The position numbers were made by a program, and so were the translations under genes. Positions 8,947 to 16,640 of a stretch of 64,000 nt of DNA are shown one piece after another (within the stretch, counting starts at the first letter, position 1; each line of letters starts with the position of its first letter). Origin of the DNA: Fodinibius salsisoli (lineage in GTDB: Bacteria > Bacteroidota > Rhodothermia > Balneolales > Balneolaceae). Below the pieces are notes generated by a model. That model was not told where the DNA came from. It worked only from the letters and a program-made list of their open reading frames with translations, and made no database searches. The stretch spans positions 62,001-126,000 of the forward strand of contig NZ_JAGGJA010000003.1 of NCBI RefSeq assembly GCF_026229185.1, read 5' to 3'.

Positions 8947-9309
8947 ATGATGAAATCATTCATATCTATTATAACGTGGGGAATCCTCGCCATGGGGCTT
9001 GCAACATTGTCTTCCGCCCAGGATACCCCGAAACAAGAAAAAACGGAGGCCGCCGGGCAGCAACTAGCGCTGGAAATTGAAGGTATGGCTTGCAGCATGT
9101 GCGAACAAAACTGTAAAAAATCTCTTGAGAAGCTGGACGGCGTGGACGTTGAGTCCATTTCAGCCTCGGAAGGCATCGCGCGACTGATCCACACCGGCAC
9201 AAAACCCGTCAGCGATAAGAAGCTCAAAGAGGCTGTAGAAAATGCAGGCTACAAGCTGAAAAAAGTGGTGCGTAAAGATGCCAATCATTCTGATGAAGAC
9301 GGACCATGA
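8947..9309 (+). CDS. secreted HMA-domain metal-binding protein
   Basis: A 120-residue protein with a signal peptide (hydrophobic core about residues 5-20, then SSAQD). The rest is one heavy-metal-associated domain carrying GMACSMCEQNC, the CxxC metal-binding loop with an extra cysteine, followed by a charged tail. The location is periplasmic, where it would bind a soft metal such as Cu(I) or Hg(II), like MerP. It is the first gene after MerR-type promoter 1 and overlaps the next gene by four bases (ATGA), so it leads the operon. Confidence 0.85.
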   Translation: MMKSFISIITWGILAMGLATLSSAQDTPKQEKTEAAGQQLALEIEGMACSMCEQNCKKSLEKLDGVDVESISASEGIARLIHTGTKPVSDKKLKEAVENAGYKLKKVVRKDANHSDEDGP

Positions 9310-9629
9310 CTATTCAGCTGATCATCTTTGTCGTAGTGGTTAGCCTCCTGCTGTATACCCTGGGACTATACTACTTCATTGGCTGGTGGCTTTCGGATTA
9401 CCTGTGGCTGAGCAAGGCAGGAATACGGCACTATGGATTTGTCTTGCTGGTAAGTTTCCTCGGAGCCTACCTGACTGAACTCGTAGCCCAGCGGCTCGGC
9501 TGGTGGCATTTTAATCGAAAGGTGCCTCACTTCCCAAAAAGCCTGGGGGATGTGGCCTTGACTCCGGTGCTTCAACTGCCGCTGTTGGTGGCACTGACTT
9601 ATTTAGCGGCACAATTTATCTTTTTATAA
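9306..9629 (+). CDS. small membrane protein of the metal operon
   Basis: A 107-residue protein with three or four hydrophobic helices. It overlaps the upstream HMA gene by ATGA and is followed by a cytoplasmic HMA protein, so it is in the operon. It has no cysteines and no histidine cluster; tryptophan-rich turns (FIGWWLSDYLW) are the only clear feature. I do not recognise the family. A role in inner-membrane metal handling is inferred only from position. Confidence 0.6.
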   Translation: MTIQLIIFVVVVSLLLYTLGLYYFIGWWLSDYLWLSKAGIRHYGFVLLVSFLGAYLTELVAQRLGWWHFNRKVPHFPKSLGDVALTPVLQLPLLVALTYLAAQFIFL

Positions 9630-9663
9630 ATCAACCATGTAATTCAAAACTAACAATACGATC

Positions 9664-9873
9664 ATGGAAAAACTGACATTTACCATACCTGACCTGCACT
9701 GCGAAGGGTGCGCTGAACGTTCTACCAATATTTTGGAGCGATTGGATGGCGTTCAAGAAGCAAAGGTAACGTTTGAAGATAAATCTGCCAAGGTAGAGTT
9801 TGATTCAGATAAAACTTCCTTCGATGAGATGAAACAGGCCCTGGAGAAAGCAAATTACACAGCCGAAAAATAA
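9664..9873 (+). CDS. cytoplasmic HMA metallochaperone (CopZ-like)
   Basis: A 69-residue protein with no signal peptide, consisting of a single HMA domain with the CxxC loop PDLHCEGCAER at residues about 9-19. This is the size and layout of CopZ-type chaperones, which pass Cu(I) to the partner ATPase. It ends four bases before the ATG of the P1B ATPase. The metal may be Cu(I) or, given the MerR type, another thiophilic ion. Confidence 0.85.
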   Translation: MEKLTFTIPDLHCEGCAERSTNILERLDGVQEAKVTFEDKSAKVEFDSDKTSFDEMKQALEKANYTAEK

Positions 9874-9876
9874 CCT

Positions 9877-12297
9877 ATGCAAACACTTCAACTCCATATT
9901 GGCGGCATGGCTTGTTCGTTTTGTGCCCAGAGTATCGACAAAGCCATCGGGCAGCGGGAAGGTGTTAAAAAAGTGAATGTAAGCCTGGCTCACGAGCAAG
10001 TACTGATTGAGTATGATTCGGGCGATATCAAAGAACCGAACCTGAAGCAGATCCTGCTTGACTTAGGCTACACCATCCGCGACCCGGACAAGGTCAAAGC
10101 CTTCCAGGAACAACAGCAGGAGCTGAAAACCCACCGGAACCGCCTGCTTGTCGCCTTCGGGCTCACCCTGGCCGCACTTGTTATCATGATCATGATGTGG
10201 TCGGGGGTTATGGCCTGGTGGCACCCTTGGGCAACATTTGTTTTGGCCTTGGCTACCATGTTCGGTCCGGGCTGGTATATTAAGAAGAAGGCCTGGCAGT
10301 CGCTGCGCCGGGGGATCCTCAACCAGCACAACCTGTTGGAATTCGGGGCTTTTTCCGGTCTGATCGGCGGCATTGCCGGTCTGTATAACCCCGCCTTTCC
10401 GGCTACCGAGTTTTTCGGCGTATCGGTGTTTATCACTACCTATCATATCCTGTCCGGTTGGTCGGCCAATAAAGTCCGTGCCCGTGCTTCGGAGTCGGTA
10501 CGCAAACTGCTGGACTTGCAGCCGGATACGGCCCGCCGGGTCGATGAAGACGGCAATGAGCGGGAGGTGGAGATCGATCAGTTAGACATCGGCGACCAAG
10601 TACGTATCCGCCCCGGCGAAAATATTCCTGTCGATGGGGAGATTCTTGAAGGCCGCTCCGGGGTGGACGAAAGCATCGTAACGGGCGAATCGATTCCGAT
10701 GGAAAAAGGCGGAGGCGATACCATTGTAGGCGGATCCATCAACCAGACCGGGACCTTACTGGTACAAGTGACGGCTCTGGGTGATGATTCTTTTCTTAAC
10801 CAGATTGCTCGTCATATTGAAGAGGCCCGCGCCATGAAACCGGGCATCATCCAGCTGGTGGACCGCGTGCTCAAGTACTACGTGCCGGGGGTTGTCGGTT
10901 TTGCGATTGTTTCCATACTTATGTGGACGCTGGGCCTCTGGCTGATAACTGGCCAAACCAACCTGCCCCGCGGCATCTTTGCCATGCTGGATGTCTTTGT
11001 GCTGGGCTATCCCTGTGCCCTCGGCATGGCTACGCCGCTGGCGATGATTCGCGGCGGAGGCATGGCCGCCGACCGGGGCATCCTGATGCGCTCGGGGGAA
11101 GCCTTCCAAATCATGAAAGACATCGACACGGTAGTGCTGGACAAAACGGGTACCCTTACCATTGGGGAACCCAAGGTCGTAGACGTACTTACTACCGAAC
11201 AGACCCGTCAAAATGACTTTCTCAGGCTAGCCGGAGCTGCCGAGCAGCATTCCGAACACCCGCTGGCCCAGGCCGTAGTGAACTATGCCAAGAATGAAGG
11301 TGAATCATTACCTGAAGCCGAGGAGTTTGACTCAACAACCGGTAAAGGAATACGGGCCGATATTGAAGGACAAACCGTGATTTTGGGAAGCCTGGAATAT
11401 TTGGAACAGCAGAGTGTGGAGATTCCAGCTGATACCTCGTGGATCTCTGATCATGAGGATCAGGGGCACACGGTCATCGCCATGGCTACCGGTGGCCGCC
11501 TGTCCGGCCTCTTTGCCCTGGCCGATACGCTTAAAGCGGATGCCAACGAGACCGTCGGCCGCCTGAAAGATCAGGACAGGAACCTTGTTTTGCTCACCGG
11601 CGACAATGAACGCACCGCCCGCGCCATTGCCGAGCAGGTGGGAATCGAGCAGATCGAAGCCAGAGTACAACCCGACCAAAAAGCCGAACGCATCCGCGAT
11701 ATTCAAGAGCAGGACAAGCGCGTGGCGATGGTCGGCGACGGCATCAACGACGCCCCGGCGCTCACCCAGGCCGATGTAGGTATGGCTATTGGCACGGGCA
11801 CCGACATTGCTATCGAATCAGCAGATGTGATCCTGATGGGAGAAAGGTTGTACGCCCTGGTCGAAGCCTTTGAAATCGGGGGAAACTCTTTCCGGAAAAC
11901 CAAACAGAATCTGCTCCTGGCCTTCAGCTTCAACGGCATCGGGGTGCCTCTGGCTACGACCGGATTGCTCTATCCGGTCTGGGCCATGATTGCCATGGTG
12001 GCCAGCGTAACGGCGGTGCTGGCTAACTCATTCTGGGGGCGCTTGATTTCCAAAGCATCGAAATACAGAGAAGAGCAAAAAGAGCAGCAACAAACGATTA
12101 CCTACCGCGTCCCCAATATGCACTGCGAGCATTGCGTGGAGACCATTAACAAAACACTCACCCAGCGTTTTGAGAATATTAAGATACAAACAGATTTGGA
12201 ACAGCATGAGGTGACCGTTGCATTTACCAATGGCAACGTAAATGATTCCAGCCTGCGCGAGGCGCTGGTGGAAATCGGTTTTAAACCGGAAAAATAG
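9877..12297 (+). CDS. heavy-metal P1B-type ATPase with YPC motif and two HMA domains
   Basis: An 806-residue inner-membrane pump. There is an N-terminal HMA domain (GGMACSFC, residues 9-16) and, unusually, a second HMA domain at the C-terminus (VPNMHCEHC, about residue 745 on). In between are the P-type ATPase motifs TGES, DKTGTLT (phosphorylated Asp), SEHPLA and GDGINDAP. The membrane metal-site motif reads GYPCALGMATP: the first Cys of the usual CPC is Tyr (codon at 11008-11010). This differs from standard CopA and from SPC, TPC or CPH classes. Cu(I) export is the best guess from the HMA domains and the neighbouring CopZ-like gene, but specificity is uncertain. Confidence 0.88.
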   Translation: MQTLQLHIGGMACSFCAQSIDKAIGQREGVKKVNVSLAHEQVLIEYDSGDIKEPNLKQILLDLGYTIRDPDKVKAFQEQQQELKTHRNRLLVAFGLTLAALVIMIMMWSGVMAWWHPWATFVLALATMFGPGWYIKKKAWQSLRRGILNQHNLLEFGAFSGLIGGIAGLYNPAFPATEFFGVSVFITTYHILSGWSANKVRARASESVRKLLDLQPDTARRVDEDGNEREVEIDQLDIGDQVRIRPGENIPVDGEILEGRSGVDESIVTGESIPMEKGGGDTIVGGSINQTGTLLVQVTALGDDSFLNQIARHIEEARAMKPGIIQLVDRVLKYYVPGVVGFAIVSILMWTLGLWLITGQTNLPRGIFAMLDVFVLGYPCALGMATPLAMIRGGGMAADRGILMRSGEAFQIMKDIDTVVLDKTGTLTIGEPKVVDVLTTEQTRQNDFLRLAGAAEQHSEHPLAQAVVNYAKNEGESLPEAEEFDSTTGKGIRADIEGQTVILGSLEYLEQQSVEIPADTSWISDHEDQGHTVIAMATGGRLSGLFALADTLKADANETVGRLKDQDRNLVLLTGDNERTARAIAEQVGIEQIEARVQPDQKAERIRDIQEQDKRVAMVGDGINDAPALTQADVGMAIGTGTDIAIESADVILMGERLYALVEAFEIGGNSFRKTKQNLLLAFSFNGIGVPLATTGLLYPVWAMIAMVASVTAVLANSFWGRLISKASKYREEQKEQQQTITYRVPNMHCEHCVETINKTLTQRFENIKIQTDLEQHEVTVAFTNGNVNDSSLREALVEIGFKPEK

Positions 12298-12354
12298 CAA
12301 TTATTCGTTTAAGATCTGTCAGGTCTTGATAAAGGAAAAAATCACTACAATAGC

Positions 12355-12924
12355 ATGAAATTTTTCTCAGTAATATTTTCGATAATTTTATTGTCAGCTT
12401 TTACAGCTTGCGAGCAGGAATTTGTCAAGGACTGGGACGGCCAGCCGCAGGATATGACCGCGGCCATGGGCGTAGTACCCGATTCCCTCCAAAATATGAG
12501 CCTGGCGCCCCTGGTGAAAGGCTACTATAACGGGGGCGATCTCTATTTTATCCATACAGAGGCATCCGACTCTTCGGTAGCCAATATGCTGACCGAGATG
12601 ATGGGACCAAAGGTCGTCTATATGCCCAAACTGGCAAAGATCCCTGACTCCCTGCTGGCTGATATCTATGTTTTTAAAAACGGCATCGAGGGCCACGGGC
12701 CGTTCGGCTATCAGCCCGATATCTTTGGCTCTGTACCTGGAGATCCAGGCTACAGCCCGCTGCGCTCGATCCATCTGGTTAGGTGGAACGAGGAGGCCGA
12801 CCCGCACGAACTTAAAACGGTTGCTATCGTAAAACAGGCCGAAAGTGATGGGAAACTGGCCATTGAGGAAGCCGGTATTGTCGTGAATATGCCGGTACTG
12901 GTCTGGCCCGGCGGACACCGGTAA
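12355..12924 (+). CDS. lipoprotein of unknown function in metal operon
   Basis: A 189-residue protein with a lipoprotein signal ending SAFTAC (Cys at about residue 19). The mature part has alternating strands and the segments YFIHTEASD and a glycine/proline-rich FGYQPDIFGSVPGDPGY, ending in WPGGHR. The pattern resembles a family I know only as DUF7482-like in archaea. It has no cysteines apart from the lipobox. It follows the ATPase by 57 bases and precedes MerR-type promoter 2. A role in outer-membrane or periplasmic metal handling is inferred from position. Confidence 0.55.
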   Translation: MKFFSVIFSIILLSAFTACEQEFVKDWDGQPQDMTAAMGVVPDSLQNMSLAPLVKGYYNGGDLYFIHTEASDSSVANMLTEMMGPKVVYMPKLAKIPDSLLADIYVFKNGIEGHGPFGYQPDIFGSVPGDPGYSPLRSIHLVRWNEEADPHELKTVAIVKQAESDGKLAIEEAGIVVNMPVLVWPGGHR

Positions 12925-12932
12925 ATTACCGC

Positions 12933-12964
12933 TTGACTCTGGGGTATGGTACAGGCCTTATATT
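12933..12964 (+). promoter_or_regulatory. MerR-type promoter/operator 2
   Basis: TTGACT (12933-12938) and TATATT (12959-12964) are separated by 20 bases, with the dyad-like CTGGGGTATGGTACAG (12939-12954) between them. It is nearly the same as promoter 1 at 8871, including both hexamers and the spacer length. It would drive the second half of the regulon, from 12995 to merR at 15316, so MerR would control its own expression. Confidence 0.75.
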
Positions 12965-12994
12965 ACCTGAAAGAACAGAAAACAGTAATTCAAT

Positions 12995-13411
12995 ATGGAA
13001 TCCACAGAAACCACTAAACCCAACAATCAAAGCTGGAAGCAGAAAGCCTCGAGCTTCTTTGCCCTGTTTACCTCTACCGGCACATTAATATGCTGTGCCC
13101 TGCCCGCGGCCGTTGCTGCTTTTGCCGGAGGTGCCGCCGTGACCTCCATGATTTCCACCTTCCCGTGGATGGTTCCGTTATCGGCGAATAAAGGATGGAT
13201 TTTTCTGGGATCCGGGATTATGCTGCTTATAAGTGGCATTCTGGTGTACCGCCCAAAAGGTAAAGTGGCCTGCAGCATCACCGGAGGTAAAGGATGCGAG
13301 GTGGCTGGCCGATTTACCAAAGTTATGTTTTGGTCTTCGGTCATCATTTATAGCACCGGAGCTTTTTTTGCTTACGCACTGGTTCCAATTATGAGGTTGC
13401 TGGGAATATAA
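12995..13411 (+). CDS. MerC/MerT-like membrane protein
   Basis: A 138-residue protein with three or four membrane helices. The first helix carries the vicinal cysteine pair in GTLICCALPAAVA, the typical metal-relay site of MerT/MerC-type importers. Two more cysteines (KVACSITGGKGC) sit in the loop before the last helix, like the second cytoplasmic cysteine pair of MerT. It is first after MerR-type promoter 2. Transport of Hg(II) or a similar ion is inferred from these pairs; it is clearly diverged from classical MerT. Confidence 0.65.
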   Translation: MESTETTKPNNQSWKQKASSFFALFTSTGTLICCALPAAVAAFAGGAAVTSMISTFPWMVPLSANKGWIFLGSGIMLLISGILVYRPKGKVACSITGGKGCEVAGRFTKVMFWSSVIIYSTGAFFAYALVPIMRLLGI

Positions 13412-13436
13412 CCATCTATTTAGTCAGCCAAACACT

Positions 13437-14306
13437 ATGAGTACTCGTTATCCAAAGATCGCTATCAGATTACTATTACTTATCATTAGTGTCGGACTAT
13501 CACAAGTAGTTGTCAGTAATTCCTATGCCCAAGGGGGGCACGGTCCGGTATTTACGCTGGCTACCCCCACCCTCGGACAGGGTGAACTCAGTTTTGATGT
13601 GATGGCGATGTCCACCCGTCAAGGCAACTCGGCATGGATGCTTCGCCAGAACTGGCATTACGGGCTGACCGAAGATATACAACTCAACGTGTCGGTCCCC
13701 ACCCCTCTGCAGAGAATTGCCAATCCTCCCCAGGGCCGACTTGGAACCATGATGGGAAGCTACGGGGACCTGGAGGTCTCTGGGCTGTTTCGCTTATTTA
13801 AAACCTATCCGGGAGTCGGACAACGGTTTGAATCGACCCTGTTGCTGAGTGGATCAGTTCCAACCGAAGACAAGCGAGGCGGTCTTCATGTAGGCCCAAG
13901 TCTGCACGGCGGACTCGTAACCGGCTACGCTTCGCGGACCTTCTACGGATGGGCCGGGGGCGGTTTTCAGTATTACACCGAGCAGCACAACGACCGGCTG
14001 GGCGATATTGCGTATGTCACCGGCGTGATTGGTTACCGGCCGCCCCTATTTCAACACGATTACCCCAAGCCCGACTGGCGCATCTTTGTGGAAAGCGTCA
14101 CCGAATGGGTAGGAAATAGCACACGGAATGGTGCTGAACAGGCTAATACAGGTGGCACAAAATCGTTGCTCGGTCCCAGCGTATTGGGATTATACGGGAA
14201 GTGGGGACTGTCCGGAGGCATGTTATTCCCGGTCTATTCAAGTTTTCAATCTGGGCAAGACTCCGAATCGTATCGACTGAACTTTGTACTGTCATATTGG
14301 TTTTAA
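13437..14306 (+). CDS. outer-membrane beta-barrel protein
   Basis: A 289-residue protein with a signal peptide (about residues 1-31, ending SYAQGG). The mature part has alternating amphipathic strands, many glycine and aromatic residues, and ends in YWF. A C-terminal aromatic residue is the signal for outer-membrane insertion. It resembles the transporter/phenol-MetA-like barrels common next to heavy-metal genes. It lies in the operon between the MerC/MerT-like gene and a secreted HMA protein, suggesting metal passage or sensing at the outer membrane. Confidence 0.7.
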   Translation: MSTRYPKIAIRLLLLIISVGLSQVVVSNSYAQGGHGPVFTLATPTLGQGELSFDVMAMSTRQGNSAWMLRQNWHYGLTEDIQLNVSVPTPLQRIANPPQGRLGTMMGSYGDLEVSGLFRLFKTYPGVGQRFESTLLLSGSVPTEDKRGGLHVGPSLHGGLVTGYASRTFYGWAGGGFQYYTEQHNDRLGDIAYVTGVIGYRPPLFQHDYPKPDWRIFVESVTEWVGNSTRNGAEQANTGGTKSLLGPSVLGLYGKWGLSGGMLFPVYSSFQSGQDSESYRLNFVLSYWF

Positions 14307-14329
14307 CTATAAAAACGTGAGGTTTTATT

Positions 14330-14827
14330 ATGAAGAATTACATCGTATTATTTTTAATCGGTCTTTTCTTGATTCCGCTGCAGGGTCAGGCCCAACTGCT
14401 GGAAGTCAACCAAACGGTCTTTGGCATGGACTGTGCCCCCTGTGCTTATGGGCTGGAAAAACGCATCAACCAGATTGCCGGTGTTCAATCGGCATCCGTA
14501 AGCCTTAATGAAGGGCTGTTGACGGCAACCCTGAGCAAAGAGAATCAGCTAACGCTCCAGCGTATTCGCAAAGCCGTGGAAGAAAGTGGGTTTAAAGCCA
14601 AGGAAGCGAACATCACGGTAACCGGAACGGTGACTAAGAATGAATCAGGCAGCCTTGTTTTGGAAACAGGAGCAGGAGAACGGTTCATATTGGAAGCTGA
14701 AAATGAACGCAAACTTGAGGATATTTCAAATACCAAAGGCTCTCTGACCATCACCGGTAAAGCGGAAACAAGTGACGGGGCCGGGACTAAGCTGTGGGTA
14801 GCGAGCATTAATAACCCAAAAGCTTAA
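14330..14827 (+). CDS. secreted HMA protein with C-terminal OB-like domain
   Basis: A 165-residue protein. The signal peptide covers about residues 1-21 (ending GQAQ). Residues about 23-90 form an HMA domain with GMDCAPCAYG, a CxxC metal loop. Residues about 95-165 look like a small beta-barrel (VTGTVTKNE... ITGKAE...), an arrangement that recalls tRNA-anti/OB-like periplasmic domains. It is likely a periplasmic metal carrier working with the adjacent transporter. The start at 14330 is supported by the signal peptide; it is followed 27 bases later by merR. Confidence 0.75.
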   Translation: MKNYIVLFLIGLFLIPLQGQAQLLEVNQTVFGMDCAPCAYGLEKRINQIAGVQSASVSLNEGLLTATLSKENQLTLQRIRKAVEESGFKAKEANITVTGTVTKNESGSLVLETGAGERFILEAENERKLEDISNTKGSLTITGKAETSDGAGTKLWVASINNPKA

Positions 14828-14854
14828 TTCTCTTTCATCCCAACAGATTTTGGT

Positions 14855-15316
14855 ATGATGAGAGAAGATATGGACAAAAAATATGAAGGTATCGTCACGT
14901 TTAAGATTGGCCAGGTAGCCACTCGGGCCCGGGTTAACAAAGAGACCGTGCGCTACTACGAAAAGCGGGGCCTCATCCCCGCCCCAGACCGCCGCCGTTC
15001 CGGCTACCGAATCTTCACCCAGCGGCATATTGATCAAATTAAGTTCATCAAACGGGCCCAGGAGCTTGGTTTTACCCTTAGTGAAATCCAGGAACTGCTG
15101 GAGTTGCGTTTGGGGAAGGACACGACTTGCTCGGAAGTAAAAAGCGAAGCCCGGAGAAAATACCAGGATGTCGTAGGAAAGATTAAGGACTTGCAACGAA
15201 TCAGGGATACGCTCCTTGATCTGATCGATTCCTGTGCTGGAGAAGGTTCCAAGGGAGACTGTCCTATTCTCGGTGCCCTGGAAGGCGATACAGAAGCCGG
15301 GAAAGAATTAAGGTAA
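14855..15316 (+). CDS. merR: MerR-family regulator with mercury-type cysteine triad
   Basis: A 153-residue protein. Residues about 16-80 are the winged helix (FKIGQVATRARVNKETVRYYEKRGL), followed by the dimerisation helix. Cysteines at residues 92, 127 and 136 are spaced 35 and 9 residues apart, the same as the three Hg(II) ligands of Tn501 MerR (82, 117, 126), and lie in matching contexts (TTCSEV, DSCAGEG, GDCPIL). The predicted ligand is therefore Hg(II), although the operon also looks copper-like. Predicted targets are the two 20-base-spacer promoters at 8871 and 12933. ATG 14870 is an alternative start. Confidence 0.85.
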   Translation: MMREDMDKKYEGIVTFKIGQVATRARVNKETVRYYEKRGLIPAPDRRRSGYRIFTQRHIDQIKFIKRAQELGFTLSEIQELLELRLGKDTTCSEVKSEARRKYQDVVGKIKDLQRIRDTLLDLIDSCAGEGSKGDCPILGALEGDTEAGKELR

Positions 15317-15374
15317 CCAACGTTAGGCGTGGATAGAGGTAGAGTCGTTTAAATTTAAGCATTTAATTAAATAA

Positions 15375-15387
15375 TATAATTATTATA
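15375..15387. promoter_or_regulatory. palindromic candidate ArsR operator
   Basis: TATAATTATTATA is a perfect 13-base palindrome within an A/T-rich stretch 45 bases before arsR. ArsR/SmtB repressors bind A/T-rich imperfect palindromes of this kind. The next operon (arsR-merTP-GDCCVxC-flavoprotein) starts just after it. Confidence 0.45.
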
Positions 15388-15431
15388 TTTTCGTTGTACC
15401 CACACATTAGATAACAAAGAACCTAAGTGAT

Positions 15432-15812
15432 ATGCGCAAAAAAGAATGTATTCGTGAGGTTGCCGATCTCAATCAGATCAACCGATGTATTGAGTCCTTG
15501 AACGAAGTAGAAGGGTCTGTTGACCGACTGGTAGATATTTTGAAGCTGGCGGCCAATGACGTCCGCCTGAACATCCTTTACCTGCTCAGCAAGGAGGATG
15601 AGCTTTGCCCCTGCGATCTGAGTGATATTCTGGATATGAGTGTACCGGCTGTCTCCCAACACCTGCGCAAACTCAAAGACGGAGGACTCGTGGAAACAGA
15701 AAGGGACGGCCAAACGATCTTTTATTCCCTCAATCCGCTATTTAATGAGATTCTCTCACCAAATTTTGATCACATTAACGACAACAATCTCCTGGAGGTG
15801 CTGGCCGCATGA
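15432..15812 (+). CDS. ArsR/SmtB-family metal-sensing repressor
   Basis: A 126-residue winged-helix protein. The recognition region VPAVSQHLRKLKDGGLVETERDGQTIFYSL is typical of ArsR, and ELCPCDLSDIL places a CxC pair in the alpha-3 position used by CadC/CmtR/ArsR-type sensors for soft metals. An extended N-terminus of about 30 residues includes two more cysteines. The stop overlaps the ATG of merTP (ATGA), so it is autoregulatory in the operon and likely represses mer-type transport until metal binds. Confidence 0.85.
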   Translation: MRKKECIREVADLNQINRCIESLNEVEGSVDRLVDILKLAANDVRLNILYLLSKEDELCPCDLSDILDMSVPAVSQHLRKLKDGGLVETERDGQTIFYSLNPLFNEILSPNFDHINDNNLLEVLAA

Positions 15813-16426
15813 ACAAGCAGCAACATAACAACGCTGACACCAAATGGATGGGGGCCGGTATGATCGCTGCTTTTACCGCCTCCCTGTGCTGTATTACCCC
15901 GGTTATTGCATTTGTGGCAGGTATCGGTGGCGTGGCTTCCACCTTCTCCTGGATAGAGCCCTTCCGCCCCTACCTGGTGGGGCTAACGGCGCTGCTGCTG
16001 GGTTTTGCCTGGCACCAAAAACTCAAGCCGCAATGGGATCCGGAGTGCGCCTGTGAGGAAGACCCCTCGTTCTGGAATACTAAGGGGTTTCTGGGCATCG
16101 TAACCGTGCTGGCCGCCCTGCTACTGTCCTTCCCTTACTACTCGGATGCCTTTTTCCCGAAGCAGCAGAAACAGGTCGTGTACGTGCAGGAAAGCCAAGT
16201 GCAAACCATCACCTGGGATATTAAAGGGATGACCTGCGCGGGATGTGAAGCTACTGTTAAAAATGCAGCGCGTGGTGTACATGGCGTCCTTGAAGCGGAT
16301 GCGTCCTATGATACCGGTAAGGCAACCATCAAGTTTGACCAGAGCAAGACCACCCGGGAAGCCATTACAGCTGCTATCAATAAAACCGGATTTACCGTCA
16401 TTAATCATGTAGAACCAACCAATTAA
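15809..16426 (+). CDS. merTP: mercuric transport fusion MerT-HMA
   Basis: A 205-residue protein. Residues about 10-120 are a three-helix MerT-like membrane part with the first-helix cysteine pair (ASLCCITPVIA) and a cytoplasmic pair (ECACEED). Residues about 135-200 are an HMA domain with KGMTCAGCEATV, equivalent to MerP. Fused MerT-MerP proteins are known in Bacteroidota. It would pull Hg(II) from the periplasm and hand it to a cytoplasmic enzyme. It overlaps arsR by four bases and precedes a cysteine-rich protein and a MerA-like flavoprotein. Confidence 0.85.
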   Translation: MNKQQHNNADTKWMGAGMIAAFTASLCCITPVIAFVAGIGGVASTFSWIEPFRPYLVGLTALLLGFAWHQKLKPQWDPECACEEDPSFWNTKGFLGIVTVLAALLLSFPYYSDAFFPKQQKQVVYVQESQVQTITWDIKGMTCAGCEATVKNAARGVHGVLEADASYDTGKATIKFDQSKTTREAITAAINKTGFTVINHVEPTN

Positions 16427-16429
16427 GGT

Positions 16430-16639
16430 ATGTCGACAATTTCTAAACCATCTACGATCACGTGTCCCAAGTGCGGACATCGGTCGGAAGAGGAAATGCC
16501 AACCGATTCCTGCCAGTTTTTTTGGGAGTGTCCGTCCTGTGGAGAAGTTTTAAAAGCTCAAAAAGGTGACTGCTGTGTGTTCTGTTCATACGGAGATACC
16601 CCATGTCCACCTATTCAAGAAAATAACTCCTGTTGCTGA
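16430..16639 (+). CDS. GDCCVxC-family small cysteine protein
   Basis: A 69-residue cysteine-rich protein. It has a zinc-ribbon-like half (TCPKCGHRS ... ECPSCGE) and then the family signature GDCCVFCSYGD, ending NNSCC. Members of this family occur beside mer genes and some are selenoproteins with Sec in the signature; here all positions are Cys. It starts three bases after merTP and ends one base before the flavoprotein ATG, so it is translationally linked. Cytoplasmic metal transfer to the flavoprotein is a reasonable guess. Confidence 0.75.
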   Translation: MSTISKPSTITCPKCGHRSEEEMPTDSCQFFWECPSCGEVLKAQKGDCCVFCSYGDTPCPPIQENNSCC

Positions 16640-16640
16640 T

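Noticed and set aside
10063-11939. Long antisense frames within the P1B ATPase gene
   Set aside because: G/C-rich codon shadow of a well-supported gene on the other strand.
16566-16640. N-terminal extension of the flavoprotein
   Set aside because: It lies inside the GDCCVxC gene and does not resemble the family; ATG 16641 begins the FAD motif correctly.
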